From Flavobacterium succinicans (GTDB lineage: Bacteria > Bacteroidota > Bacteroidia > Flavobacteriales > Flavobacteriaceae), in assembly GCF_001662485.1 (NCBI RefSeq), contig NZ_JMTM01000004.1:1-64000 (forward strand): a stretch of 64,000 bases of DNA, in the 5' to 3' direction. The position numbers were made by a program, and so were the translations under genes. Below are positions 23,528 through 32,364 of the stretch, piece after piece (the first letter of the stretch is position 1; every line of letters starts with the position of its first letter). The notes below the pieces were generated by a model that was not told the DNA's origin, did no database searches, and saw only the letters and a program-made list of their open reading frames with translations.

Positions 23528-24754
23528 TTATGCTTTTTCTTTTTCGAAACGGTCAATGACTTCTTGGTAATAGGCCAAGGTGGTTTTGGCGATAGAAGCC
23601 CAACTGAATTGTTGGAGTACGCGTTGGCGACCGGCTTTTCCCATTTGGTTGGCCAAGGCTTCGTTGTCGAGCAAGAGATTGACTTTGGTGGCAAAATGGT
23701 GTTGGAAGGCTTGAGGATTGGCGGGGTTAAAATCGGTTCGGGAAACGGGGGCGAGGGGTACCAAAAATCCGGTTTGTCCTTCGACGATGATTTCGGGTAT
23801 GCCTCCTACGGCGCTTCCTACTACGGGTGTTTCGCAGGACATAGCCTCGAGATTGATGATGCCAAAGGGTTCGTATAACGAGGGGCAGGCGAAAACGCGG
23901 GCGTGGCTGTAGAGCACTTTTACTTTTTCTCTTGGGAGCATTTCGGAGATGAGGATGACGCCTTCGCGGGTGGCTTTTAGCTCGGCGATGAGTTGTTCGG
24001 TTTCGGCGGCGATTTCGGGTGTGTCGGGGGCGCCTGCACACAATACGATTTGGCAATTGGCATTGAAATGTTGTGCCGCAGCGATGAGTTGCGAAATGCC
24101 TTTTTGGCGCGTGATGCGTCCCACAAACAACACAAACGGAATGTTAGGGTCGATGCCTAATTCGGTCAACAGTGCATCATCAAAAGTGGGTTGGTAAAAA
24201 TCGGGGTCGATGCCGTTGTGAATCACCGTAACTTTTTCGGGTGCTACGCCATAAGCTTCGATGACATCGGTTTTCATTTGTTCGCTTACGGCAATCACAC
24301 CATCGGCAGAGGCGTAGGCGTGTTGCTCCAACCAACGCGACAGGAAATAACCGTTGCCAAGTTGCTCGACCTTCCAAGGGCGGTGGGTTTCGAGACTGTG
24401 GGTAGTCAAAATGAGCGGTACTTGTAGCAGTTCGCGCGTAAAAACGCCCGCCAAATGGGTGTACCAAGTGTGGCAGTGGACAATGTCGGCCTCGGGTGTG
24501 GCTTGTGCCATCTCGACATTTTTACTCAGGTTATGAAACATTTTGATGTGCGCATTGCTTGGGTCTTCCATTTTGGTCAAGCTGGAGGTGATGCCTTGCA
24601 CGTGCATATTTTGGGTAGTTTCGGATTGTGCCCCAAAACAGCGGACTTCTACTTGGGCGAGTTGGGCCAATTCTTGGCTTAAAAAATCGATATGTACTCC
24701 CGCACCACCATAAATGTGCGGAGGAAATTCATTACTGTAAAGGGCTATTTTCAT
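23528..24754 (-). CDS. GT4-type glycogen synthase / maltose-1-phosphate synthase (GlgM-like)
   Basis: 408 aa from the ATG at 24754; a GTG at 24763 is possible. Layout is that of the GT4 glycogen synthase seen in actinobacteria: N-terminal YSNEFPPHIYGGAGVHIDFL, DIVHCHTWYTHLAG, a linker, then LFVGRITRQKGISQLI and the sugar-nucleotide site ACPSLYEPFGIINLEAM. The actinobacterial homologue joins ADP-glucose to glucose-1-phosphate, giving maltose-1-phosphate, the donor for GlgE. A glgE gene lies at 43.5 kb, so this role is plausible here; classic glucan elongation is the alternative. The gene is strikingly GC-rich (two sampled 60-base lines are 57-58% GC) compared with its AT-rich neighbours, which suggests horizontal origin. 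Its 3' end is duplicated at 21584-21649. Confidence 0.88.
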   Translation of the reverse strand: MKIALYSNEFPPHIYGGAGVHIDFLSQELAQLAQVEVRCFGAQSETTQNMHVQGITSSLTKMEDPSNAHIKMFHNLSKNVEMAQATPEADIVHCHTWYTHLAGVFTRELLQVPLILTTHSLETHRPWKVEQLGNGYFLSRWLEQHAYASADGVIAVSEQMKTDVIEAYGVAPEKVTVIHNGIDPDFYQPTFDDALLTELGIDPNIPFVLFVGRITRQKGISQLIAAAQHFNANCQIVLCAGAPDTPEIAAETEQLIAELKATREGVILISEMLPREKVKVLYSHARVFACPSLYEPFGIINLEAMSCETPVVGSAVGGIPEIIVEGQTGFLVPLAPVSRTDFNPANPQAFQHHFATKVNLLLDNEALANQMGKAGRQRVLQQFSWASIAKTTLAYYQEVIDRFEKEKA

Positions 24755-25047
24755 AAAAAACACATTTAGAGAAGTAAAAAAGCTTTGTTTTTTGTCTTTA
24801 TAAAACTATAAAATTTAAGTGAGAAAGTAGCCGTGAATTCGATGATAATTTGAAACGGAATCGACTTAATTTGTAGTATTTATGATTTTTTACGGCAATT
24901 ATTATTTTTGCGACAATTTGATGGCTCAGTACAGGTTAGAGATAAAGTATTGAAAAGATAGTTTGTGTCTCGGTGTTTGGGTGTGAAATTGTTCTCGCAA
25001 AGGCGCAGAGCCGCAAAGAGCAGGATTGTAAAAAAATCAATAGGAAT
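24755..25047. other. Leader of the glycogen synthase gene, no gene seen
   Basis: First part of a 524-bp gap. Contains a low-complexity phrase CTCGCAAAGGCGCAGAGCCG followed by CAAAGAG near 24993-25020. No reading frame or hairpin of note. The promoter of the glycogen synthase should lie here. Confidence 0.4.
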
Positions 25048-25165
25048 GGGCTTTAGCCCGTTCTTTACAATGAGTTTAGTAATAGGCTTTAGCCAAAATA
25101 GTACCTAAGTTTCGGCTAAAGCCTTTGTATCTTTTATCATTATGTCATCCCGCTAAAGCGGGATG
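25048..25165. repeat. Cluster of three CTTTAG-core palindromes (REP-like)
   Basis: GGGCTTTAGCCC (25048-25059); AGGCTTTAGCC paired with GGCTAAAGCCT (25084-25124); and CATCCCGCTAAAGCGGGATG (25146-25165), a 20-bp palindrome. All share the CTTTAG/CTAAAG centre with the elements at 1-363 and 11912-12000. They lie between convergent-free, same-strand genes and outside any operon. Confidence 0.8.
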
Positions 25166-25230
25166 CAATTGATTACACTAAAAATCAATTAACAAAATTT
25201 GTTGTTTTTTTGGATGCTTTTTTGGGGAAT

Positions 25231-25261
25231 AAAAAAAGCCGCTTCTTTTCAGAAACGGCTT
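25231..25261 (-). terminator. Rho-independent terminator of the BNR-repeat gene
   Basis: On the minus strand AAGCCG and CGGCTT form the stem, followed by seven T. It lies just 18 bp past the stop codon at 25279. Confidence 0.85.
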
Positions 25262-25278
25262 GCATTGTAAAGGGTGCT

Positions 25279-28200
25279 TTATTTTTTATCCTCAATCACT
25301 ATGGCAGGAATCTGCTTTTGTTGGATGAAGGCATTGAATTCGGGTACTTTGACCGTTGCAATTTCATTGACTTTCGCTACTGCGGCATCAATTTTTTTAG
25401 CCAAATCATCGTATACTTCATAAGCGCCTTTGGTTGGTTTGGTGTCTCCTGAGGAAACATTCGAACCCAATCCTGCCATTTTATCGTTTAGCATAATAGG
25501 GTAGGCCAAAACGTCTTGTGGGGCTTTGGCTTTAGGCTGCATCAAAGTAGCTTCTAGCTCTTCTAAAGATTTGAGGGTAGGCTCGGTCATTTTTTTCATT
25601 TCTTTCACCATAACCGAATCTTTCACCGCACCAACATAACTATTGATTTGTCCTTTAATCTTGCGGATTTTGTTGATGGCCAAATGGGCTTCGTCTACCT
25701 TTTTGTTGATTTTTTGGTGGAATTCGAATTGTTCTTTCAAGTCGGCATCGGTTCCTTCGGCTCTTGGGTCTTTTTTGATGTCAAAAGTTTGTTCACCGAT
25801 GATTTTTTTGTCTTCGATAAAACGAACCTTGTACGTGCCTGGAAGAACTTTGGCACCTACGCCAGAACCCGCCCACATTACATTCGTGCCTTCCACTTCG
25901 GTAGCATTTGGATAGCGCATATTCCAAACAAAAACGTTCATTCCGGCATTGTTGGGCACGTAACCTGCTTTTTCTATCTCAGTGTCTTGGTGGAATTCTT
26001 TGGCTACTTTTTGGGGTTCGCCTTTGGTGTTTTTAACCGAAGAATACTTGATGATACTTTCGTTTTTATCGTTCAAGAATTCGAGTTCTAGTTCTTTGGC
26101 TGCTTTCGTTTTTTGATAAAAACGAACGATTACCCCATTTGGAGCATTGGTGCCCGCTGATTTGGTATCGCTTTGACGACCTTGTGTTCTGTAGGCGGTT
26201 CTGGGTTGGAAAAGGTATTTTTCGCCTGTTACCTTTTTATCCATTATTTCGTGTAAAGGCGTAATGTCATCCAAAATCCAGAAAGCACGTCCGTGTGTCG
26301 CCACAACCAAATCTTTATCGCGTTTGTGAATTTGCAAATCACGAATAGGCGTAAGCGGTAAATTCAGGTTCAGTTTTTCCCATGAGTCACCGTCGTTGAA
26401 GGAAACATAAATACCTCTTTCGGTTCCAGCGTACAAAAGTCCTGGTTTGTTAGGGTCTTCGCGCAGTACTCTACAATATTCATCAGCAGGAATTCCAGCG
26501 GTGATTTTTTTCCAAGTTTTTCCGTAATCTGTGGTTTTGAAAAGGTAAGGAGCACGGTCGCCATACATGTATTTGTTGGCAGCAACATAAGCTTTTCCTT
26601 TGGTGTGTTCCGAAGTGTGAATAATGCTTATCAAAGAAAACTCAGGTAACATTGAAGTTGGAATGTTGACTTTGTCCCAGCTTGCTCCATTGTTTTTAGA
26701 AACATGAATGTAACCATCGTCAGAACCAGTCCAAAGCACCCCTTGCTCTGTTGGCGCTTCTGAAAAGGTAAAAATAGTGGCATAGACTTCGGCTCCCGTT
26801 TGGTCTTTGGTAATTGGACCTCCAGTGTCTCCAGTGGTTTTTGGGTCATTTCGGGTTAAGTCTGGGCTTATGGCAGTAAAGGAATGTCCTCCGTCTTCTG
26901 TAACCAATACATATTGTGAGGTCACATACATTCTTTTGGGATTATGCGGAGAAAAAACGATAGGGTAGGTCCATTGAAAACGGTGTTTTTTGGCTTTTGC
27001 TGGTGAACCAATGTTGGATTCTGGATAAGGTGAAATATCTTGTCCTTGTTTGGTTCTCGAATTGTATTTACTCAACTGTCCATCATATTCGCCACCATAA
27101 GTAAGGTCGGAATTGCTAGGATCGGCTTGAATGTATCCCGCTTCGCCACCCGCAACTGGAAACCAATCTTCTCTGTCGATACTGGAACCAGTGGTTCTTG
27201 AAGCAATTCTAACAGAGGAATTGTCTTGTTGTGCACCATATATGTTATACGGAAAATCATTGTCTAAGGATACATGGTAAAATTGACTCGTTGGAATGTC
27301 AATATCTGAAAAATTGGCACCACCGTTAAAGGTAATTTCTGCTCCACCATCATCTCCAATAATATAGTTTTCTGGGTTTTTCGGATTGATCCACACATCG
27401 TGAGTATCGCCGTGATGTACTGGTATTTTTTTGAAATTTTTACCACCATCCGATGATTTCCAAGCATCTACATTCAACACAATCAAACCGTCTTCATTTT
27501 TTGGATCAGCTTGCAAATTCATATAATACCAAGGGCGTTGCCATAAGTTTTTGTCTTCGTTGATGAGTGACCAATGTTCTCCTGCATCATCAGAACGGTA
27601 CAGTCCTCCTTTGTCGTTTTCTACCAAGGCATACAAACGGTTGGAGTTTACAGGTGATACAGCGATTCCAATTTTGCCCAAAAGCCCTACTGGCATTCCA
27701 GGTTTGGTACTTAAGTTAGTCCAAGTATCGCCACCATCGGTAGATTTGAAAAGACCAGATTCGGTTCCTCCAGAAGACATGGAATGCCCATTTCGGTAAG
27801 CTTCCCAAAGTGTCGCATAAATCACTCTTGGATTGTTCACGTCGATACGGACCACCATTCCGCCCGTTTTGTCATTTTTAGACAGCACTAGTTTCCAGTT
27901 TTTTCCACCATCGGTACTGCGGTAAATGCCGCGCTCTGGATTGGAATGAAATGGATTACCCATTGCAGCTACAAAAACAATATCGGGATTGCTAGGATGC
28001 ACTTCGATGTTTCCGATAGCATCGGCTTTGTCGAGTCCAATTTTACTCCAGTTTTTACCAGCATTTACAGATTTGTACATACCGTCTCCAAAGGAGATAT
28101 TAGAACGCATATCAGCTTCTCCCATCCCAACATACACCACATTTGGGTCTGAAGGTGCGACTGTAATTGCTCCCACCGAGGAAGAAGTAAAAGTGCTATC

Positions 28201-28497
28201 AGAAACGGCTAGCCATTCGTTGCCGCCATCGGTGGTTTTCCAAACACCACCACCAGTAGCTCCAAAGTAATACGTTAAAGGTTGGTCTGCGTGACCTGCT
28301 ACTGCCAATGAGCGACCTGCTCTAAACGGACCAATGTTACGCCATTTTAATCCATTGAAGTAAGCAGTGTTGCCAGAAGAAACGGCTGTTTTGTCCTTTT
28401 TCTTAGCCGTATTTTGTGCTTCTATTGAAAGCGAGGGAAGTAAACAAAAGCTTAAAAGCAATGCACTTAAGCGAAAGATTGTTTTTTTGTTTTCCAT
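25279..28497 (-). CDS. Large exported BNR/VPS10-like beta-propeller protein
   Basis: 1072 aa with a signal peptide after MENKKTIFRLS. The N-terminal ~700 residues repeat S-x-D-G-G-x-x-W blocks (KTTDGGNEWLAV, RSTDGGKNWKLV, KSTDGGDTWTNL, KNNGASWDKV, KTTDYGKTWKKI), the sialidase-type Asp-box of a ten-bladed VPS10/sortilin-like propeller. The C-terminal ~300 residues hold a beta domain (PGTYKVRFIEDKKIIGEQTF) and a helical end. Such proteins are commonly named glycosyl hydrolases in Bacteroidetes, but I see no proven catalytic acid. Periplasmic or outer-membrane location likely; no type IX sorting domain at the C-terminus is evident. Confidence 0.88.
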   Translation of the reverse strand: MENKKTIFRLSALLLSFCLLPSLSIEAQNTAKKKDKTAVSSGNTAYFNGLKWRNIGPFRAGRSLAVAGHADQPLTYYFGATGGGVWKTTDGGNEWLAVSDSTFTSSSVGAITVAPSDPNVVYVGMGEADMRSNISFGDGMYKSVNAGKNWSKIGLDKADAIGNIEVHPSNPDIVFVAAMGNPFHSNPERGIYRSTDGGKNWKLVLSKNDKTGGMVVRIDVNNPRVIYATLWEAYRNGHSMSSGGTESGLFKSTDGGDTWTNLSTKPGMPVGLLGKIGIAVSPVNSNRLYALVENDKGGLYRSDDAGEHWSLINEDKNLWQRPWYYMNLQADPKNEDGLIVLNVDAWKSSDGGKNFKKIPVHHGDTHDVWINPKNPENYIIGDDGGAEITFNGGANFSDIDIPTSQFYHVSLDNDFPYNIYGAQQDNSSVRIASRTTGSSIDREDWFPVAGGEAGYIQADPSNSDLTYGGEYDGQLSKYNSRTKQGQDISPYPESNIGSPAKAKKHRFQWTYPIVFSPHNPKRMYVTSQYVLVTEDGGHSFTAISPDLTRNDPKTTGDTGGPITKDQTGAEVYATIFTFSEAPTEQGVLWTGSDDGYIHVSKNNGASWDKVNIPTSMLPEFSLISIIHTSEHTKGKAYVAANKYMYGDRAPYLFKTTDYGKTWKKITAGIPADEYCRVLREDPNKPGLLYAGTERGIYVSFNDGDSWEKLNLNLPLTPIRDLQIHKRDKDLVVATHGRAFWILDDITPLHEIMDKKVTGEKYLFQPRTAYRTQGRQSDTKSAGTNAPNGVIVRFYQKTKAAKELELEFLNDKNESIIKYSSVKNTKGEPQKVAKEFHQDTEIEKAGYVPNNAGMNVFVWNMRYPNATEVEGTNVMWAGSGVGAKVLPGTYKVRFIEDKKIIGEQTFDIKKDPRAEGTDADLKEQFEFHQKINKKVDEAHLAINKIRKIKGQINSYVGAVKDSVMVKEMKKMTEPTLKSLEELEATLMQPKAKAPQDVLAYPIMLNDKMAGLGSNVSSGDTKPTKGAYEVYDDLAKKIDAAVAKVNEIATVKVPEFNAFIQQKQIPAIVIEDKK

Positions 28498-28779
28498 GAA
28501 TTTAGTTGATTTTAGAAAGTAATAGTTTCTAAAATTAAATAAATTCTTTCTTTTATAGTGTTTTCTTTATGGATTTTTGAAAAAGTTAGTTTTTACTTGA
28601 TTTTAACCCCTCAAATTAATTGAGTTTATTGGATTGGATCCATCCTTTTGACTAACTAGATTTTATGCACTAAGTATTTTATAAGTATTTTTTTTATTTC
28701 TTTTTTCTTATAAAAAGCACAAAAAAGGGTTTTTCTATTTTGTTTCAAATTGTATACATTTATAAAAAAATATTGAATC

Positions 28780-29445
28780 ATGCGTTTTATACTTCTTTTT
28801 TCTTTTTTCCTGCTTTTTTCATCTATTTATTTCAAAGTGTATAGCCAAACTTCCGAACGGCAATTAGTTACTAAAAATAGATTAATGTCATCACTTTCAG
28901 ATACTACATTTGTGAATTTGAAAGACTATAGCCAGGATTTTGTATACGACATGAAGTATGCAACTACCGATAATTTTTTGAAGTCAAAGGTGTATGATTG
29001 TGCCGCATGTTTTTTGAGATGGAAAACGGTAAAAGCCTTGATTAAAGCTAATGATACGTTTATACAAAAAGGATATAAAATAAAACTTTTTGATTGTTAC
29101 CGACCTTTAGATATACAAAAAAAAATGTGGAAAATAGTTTCAAATCCAGAATATGTTGCCGATCCTGCTAAAGGTTCAATCCATAATAGGGGAGGGGCTG
29201 TAGACCTAACCCTTGTAACTTTGGAGGGTAAAGAATTAGAGATGGGAACGGCATTTGATTTCTTTGGAAAAGAAGCAAGTCACGGGTATCCATTTCCTGA
29301 TAAAAAAGTAATGGATAACCGTAAAATGTTAAAGAAAATAATGCTTCAAAATGGGTTTATGGCATTTGAATCAGAGTGGTGGCATTATAACTTAGCCTCA
29401 GGTCTGACTGATAAAGTAGCCAATACAAAGTGGGAATGTGATTAA
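28780..29445 (+). CDS. D-alanyl-D-alanine dipeptidase, VanX/DdpX type (M15)
   Basis: 221 aa with a signal peptide (to about residue 22). Zinc ligands and catalytic residues of the family are in place: His135 and Asp142 in SIHNRGGAVDLTL, Glu199 and His202 in SEWWHYN. DCYRPLDIQKKMW supplies the conserved Arg. The enzyme hydrolyses D-Ala-D-Ala and is likely periplasmic, serving wall dipeptide recycling and not vancomycin resistance, since no vanH/vanA genes are near. It stands alone on the plus strand and overlaps the next, convergent gene by 4 bp. Confidence 0.92.
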   Translation: MRFILLFSFFLLFSSIYFKVYSQTSERQLVTKNRLMSSLSDTTFVNLKDYSQDFVYDMKYATTDNFLKSKVYDCAACFLRWKTVKALIKANDTFIQKGYKIKLFDCYRPLDIQKKMWKIVSNPEYVADPAKGSIHNRGGAVDLTLVTLEGKELEMGTAFDFFGKEASHGYPFPDKKVMDNRKMLKKIMLQNGFMAFESEWWHYNLASGLTDKVANTKWECD

Positions 29446-30011
29446 TTTTCTATGCAAGGAAGATTTTTGATAAAATAATTTTCAGGTTGATACACTTTGT
29501 TGTCTAATTCGGAAGTAAATTCTTTTTTTATAATGTAATCTTCCAAATCGGTCAAATATTTTATTCGCATCAATGATAAAGGAGAGTTTTTTAACTTTTC
29601 AAAACTATCTTTCAAAAAGTAAAATTCGCCTGTAGTGACTCTGTTATCAAATCCTTTGTCATCTCGCAACAATGTTCCGCAATTTTCTTGATCTTTATGC
29701 ACCAAAGAAATAATACTTCCATCATTTAATTGAAGAAACAATTTTGAGTTTTTATCAAAGCAGTTGGCTTTTATAAAGCCTTTACTTTTTTGTATCATTT
29801 GAATGTTTAAAGTGGGTACACCATCTGTTAGTGCTAGAGAAAAGAAAATATAACTAGCCGTGCCAGCGAAGTTTTTTTCGCTTATCATGTATTCTTTTGT
29901 TACTTTATAACTACCTATAGAATCTACGACATTGGTACTATAGTCACATGGTTTTTGGGCAAATAAAGAAAAACTGGAAAGGATAAGAATGGTAAATACG
30001 AGTTGCTTCAT
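29442..30011 (-). CDS. Exported protein of unknown function
   Basis: 189 aa with a signal peptide (MKQLVFTILILSSFSLFAQ). The mature part has mixed strands such as TASYIFFSLALTDGVPTLNI and a mid-segment KLFLQLNDGSIISLVHKD, suggesting a small beta protein; two cysteines (CDYS and NCGTLL) could pair. No family recognised. It follows the THUMP-like methyltransferase gene by 6 bp and is probably co-transcribed with it. Confidence 0.72.
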   Translation of the reverse strand: MKQLVFTILILSSFSLFAQKPCDYSTNVVDSIGSYKVTKEYMISEKNFAGTASYIFFSLALTDGVPTLNIQMIQKSKGFIKANCFDKNSKLFLQLNDGSIISLVHKDQENCGTLLRDDKGFDNRVTTGEFYFLKDSFEKLKNSPLSLMRIKYLTDLEDYIIKKEFTSELDNKVYQPENYFIKNLPCIEN

Positions 30012-30017
30012 GTTGGA

Positions 30018-31190
30018 TTAAATTTTGCTGCAAATTAAAACTATTTTATCGTTATTTATATCAGTGGTGAAAAAACAATAAGTATTTCCTCCTTCTTTTA
30101 TTTTCCATTTTTTTCTAATGTTTTCTACAGTTTCCGGAAAATTTCTAGTAGTAATGTTAGCTTTTTGCTGGACTAAGTTGTTTTTTAAGTCTAATTTATT
30201 GTAGTTCAGTCGTTTGTTGATTTTGAATCGCCTGCCTGGGAACTCGATTAATTCAGTACTAGTATATAAATGCGAATGGACATGTAATTTATTCAATTGG
30301 AAAACAGCACTAACGGCATCAAAACCGCCAGATTTCATAATCGCACTATTGGGTTCGTATAGGTATTCCTGCGGCAAACCATAACTCGGTGGACTATCAT
30401 TTTCGGGTAAATCAAATGTTTCTTCTTTATCTTTAAGAAGGTTCACCGTTTTTATGGAAACATTACTGGAATAGTCTTTATGAAGTTCCCATAAAAGTTC
30501 TTTTACTTCGTTGTTTAGGGCAATAATGTGAATGGTTTTGACATTTTTTAATTCTGATAATCCTGCGGTTAAATCAAGCAATGGCGCTGTTTTTAGTAGA
30601 ATTGATTTGGATTTAGAAAAATACAAATCTATATTTTCTGGCACATTGGGAAGGCAATCTTTTAGCATGAAAACTTTTCCCTTGCTTTCACTTCTTCTGG
30701 AAGGATCGATATACATCCAATCCCAAGTTTGCTCAAAAGAACCAAGTATATCATGGCTGTCTCCTGTTTTGCACTCAATGTTTAAGGCCTTTAATTGTTC
30801 AAAATTATGAGCGGTAATTGCGGAAAGTTCAGGGTTAATTTCGCAATGCACCACTTTTTTGAATTGTTTAGCGAAGTAAAAATCGTCTACTCCAAATCCA
30901 CCAGTTAAATCAATTAAGTTAGTTCCTGAAATTAAGTTAGATTTATAAGCAGCAGTAGTCTCAGAAGAGGTTTGCTCAATGGAAATTTTTGGCGGATATA
31001 GAATGTTTTTTGCCGAAAACCAAGTAGGTAGTTTTTCCTTGGCTTTGGCTTTACTTTCAATTTGCTCTAAAATTTTCATCCATTCAAGGGTTGGAAATGG
31101 ATTTTTTTGTAAAGCAAGTTTCGTTATGTTTTGGGGTAATTGATCGTTAATAAAATTTTGAACGTCAATATGTAATAGATCAAAATTCAA
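30018..31190 (-). CDS. Class I SAM-dependent methyltransferase with THUMP-like domain
   Basis: 390 aa. The N-terminal ~90 residues are helical. The SAM site is DLTGGFGVDDFYFAKQF, followed by VVHCEINPEL (motif II) and WMYIDPSRRSE (motif IV). The C-terminal ~110 residues (FPGRRFKINKRLNYNKLD, ITTRNFPETVENIRKKWKI) match the THUMP-like tail found in Bacteroidetes proteins of this kind. RNA is the likely substrate, but neither the base nor the molecule is known. Two bp from the AI-2E family gene. Confidence 0.88.
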   Translation of the reverse strand: MNFDLLHIDVQNFINDQLPQNITKLALQKNPFPTLEWMKILEQIESKAKAKEKLPTWFSAKNILYPPKISIEQTSSETTAAYKSNLISGTNLIDLTGGFGVDDFYFAKQFKKVVHCEINPELSAITAHNFEQLKALNIECKTGDSHDILGSFEQTWDWMYIDPSRRSESKGKVFMLKDCLPNVPENIDLYFSKSKSILLKTAPLLDLTAGLSELKNVKTIHIIALNNEVKELLWELHKDYSSNVSIKTVNLLKDKEETFDLPENDSPPSYGLPQEYLYEPNSAIMKSGGFDAVSAVFQLNKLHVHSHLYTSTELIEFPGRRFKINKRLNYNKLDLKNNLVQQKANITTRNFPETVENIRKKWKIKEGGNTYCFFTTDINNDKIVLICSKI

Positions 31191-31192
31191 GG

Positions 31193-32284
31193 TTAAATGT
31201 CTTTGGTTAACAACTGAATGATTTTATTTTCGGGAAAAAATTCTTTTCCAATTACCTTTAAAATTGTATATAATGGTACAGCAATCACCATCCCTAAAAT
31301 TCCGAATAGAAAACCAGCGGTTAGAATAACTAAAAAGATTTCTAACGGATGTGAACTGACACTTTTTGAAAAAATAATGGGTTGTGATAAATTATTGTCA
31401 ATGAGTTGAACTATCCAAAAGCCAATTAGAACATAAATAGTTGTGGGCAGAATTTCGGATTGAAAATCGCTGCCAAGATGGCTAATCATAGAAAGAATTG
31501 CTGCTAAAACGGAAGCTATTAAGGGGCCGATGTAAGGAATGATGTTAAGTACTGCGCATAAAAATGCAATAATGATCGCATTTGGAATCCCAAAAATTAA
31601 GAGTACCACTAGGTAAAGTAAAAAAACAATAAACAATTGCAGGAGCAACCCTATAAAATATCGAGAAAGAAGGTGATTGATTTTTTCAATGGAGTTTAAA
31701 ATTGGCTCTTCGTGTGTATCTGGAATTAATTTTTTGGCACCAACAATGAATAAAACACGGTCTTTTAGAAAAAAAAAGGTTATAAATAGTACAGAACCTA
31801 ATCCCATGCCAAAACTACTAATGGTTCCCAAAATCGAATTTAAAAAATTGGGAATGAGACCAAAATTTATATTTGAGGTAAGGGTATTGAAGTTAAGGAC
31901 TTTTTTGGAATTGATATGATGACTCTCTAGAAAGGCATTCACTTGATTGATTAGAGCTATGGCATTTTTTTCAATTTCTTTGGTGTTTAACAAAGATAAA
32001 TTTTCACTTTGTGCAATGATTAACGGCACAAAAAGGGTAATGATGCCAAAAATTAAAATTACAAACAAAGTGAGTGTCGTAATAGTGGCCATAGTGTGTG
32101 GAAATTTTAATTTTTTCTTGAAAAAATCTACTATAGGATTACCAATTAAAGTTAAAATTAAGGCAACAACGAGATAGATTAAAACGGATTGTATTTGATA
32201 AAAAAAATAGGCTATTGCGGTAAGGGCCAAAATTGTTGCTATAGCTCTAATAATTCCATTCGAAATCATTTTGGATGTTATCAT
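31193..32284 (-). CDS. AI-2E family transporter
   Basis: 363 aa, about eight membrane segments in the usual arrangement: a short N-terminal pair, a long soluble loop (residues ~100-150), then LIFGIPNAIIIAFLCAVLNIIPYIGPLIAS, which holds the family motif with IPYIGP, and a C-terminal LVILTAGFLFGILGMVIAVP. Members export or exchange small molecules or Na+/H+; AI-2 transport itself is only shown for a few. First gene of a three-gene minus-strand run. Confidence 0.9.
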   Translation of the reverse strand: MITSKMISNGIIRAIATILALTAIAYFFYQIQSVLIYLVVALILTLIGNPIVDFFKKKLKFPHTMATITTLTLFVILIFGIITLFVPLIIAQSENLSLLNTKEIEKNAIALINQVNAFLESHHINSKKVLNFNTLTSNINFGLIPNFLNSILGTISSFGMGLGSVLFITFFFLKDRVLFIVGAKKLIPDTHEEPILNSIEKINHLLSRYFIGLLLQLFIVFLLYLVVLLIFGIPNAIIIAFLCAVLNIIPYIGPLIASVLAAILSMISHLGSDFQSEILPTTIYVLIGFWIVQLIDNNLSQPIIFSKSVSSHPLEIFLVILTAGFLFGILGMVIAVPLYTILKVIGKEFFPENKIIQLLTKDI

Positions 32285-32311
32285 AAGTTGATTCTTTATG
32301 GGATAAATATA

Positions 32312-32340
32312 AAAAAAACTCGCTAGGTCTAGCGAGTTTT
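32312..32340 (-). terminator. Bidirectional hairpin terminator
   Basis: AAAACTCGCTAG and CTAGCGAGTTTT form a perfect 12-bp stem with a GT loop. Read on the minus strand it sits about 25 bp past the stop of the metalloprotease gene and is followed by T residues. Confidence 0.85.
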
Positions 32341-32364
32341 AAGAGTAAATATTTTTTTTGAGGT

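Noticed and set aside
23564-24682. Several open frames on the other strand and frames of the glycogen synthase gene
   Set aside because: They are a side effect of the high GC content of this gene; the GT4 frame has all family motifs and the others none.
25643-28270. Plus-strand and shifted frames inside the BNR-repeat gene
   Set aside because: The 1072-residue protein with Asp-boxes explains this stretch; the frames mirror its repeats.
28780-29445. Vancomycin resistance gene vanX
   Set aside because: No vanH, vanA or vanRS genes nearby and an export signal is present, so general wall dipeptide turnover fits better.
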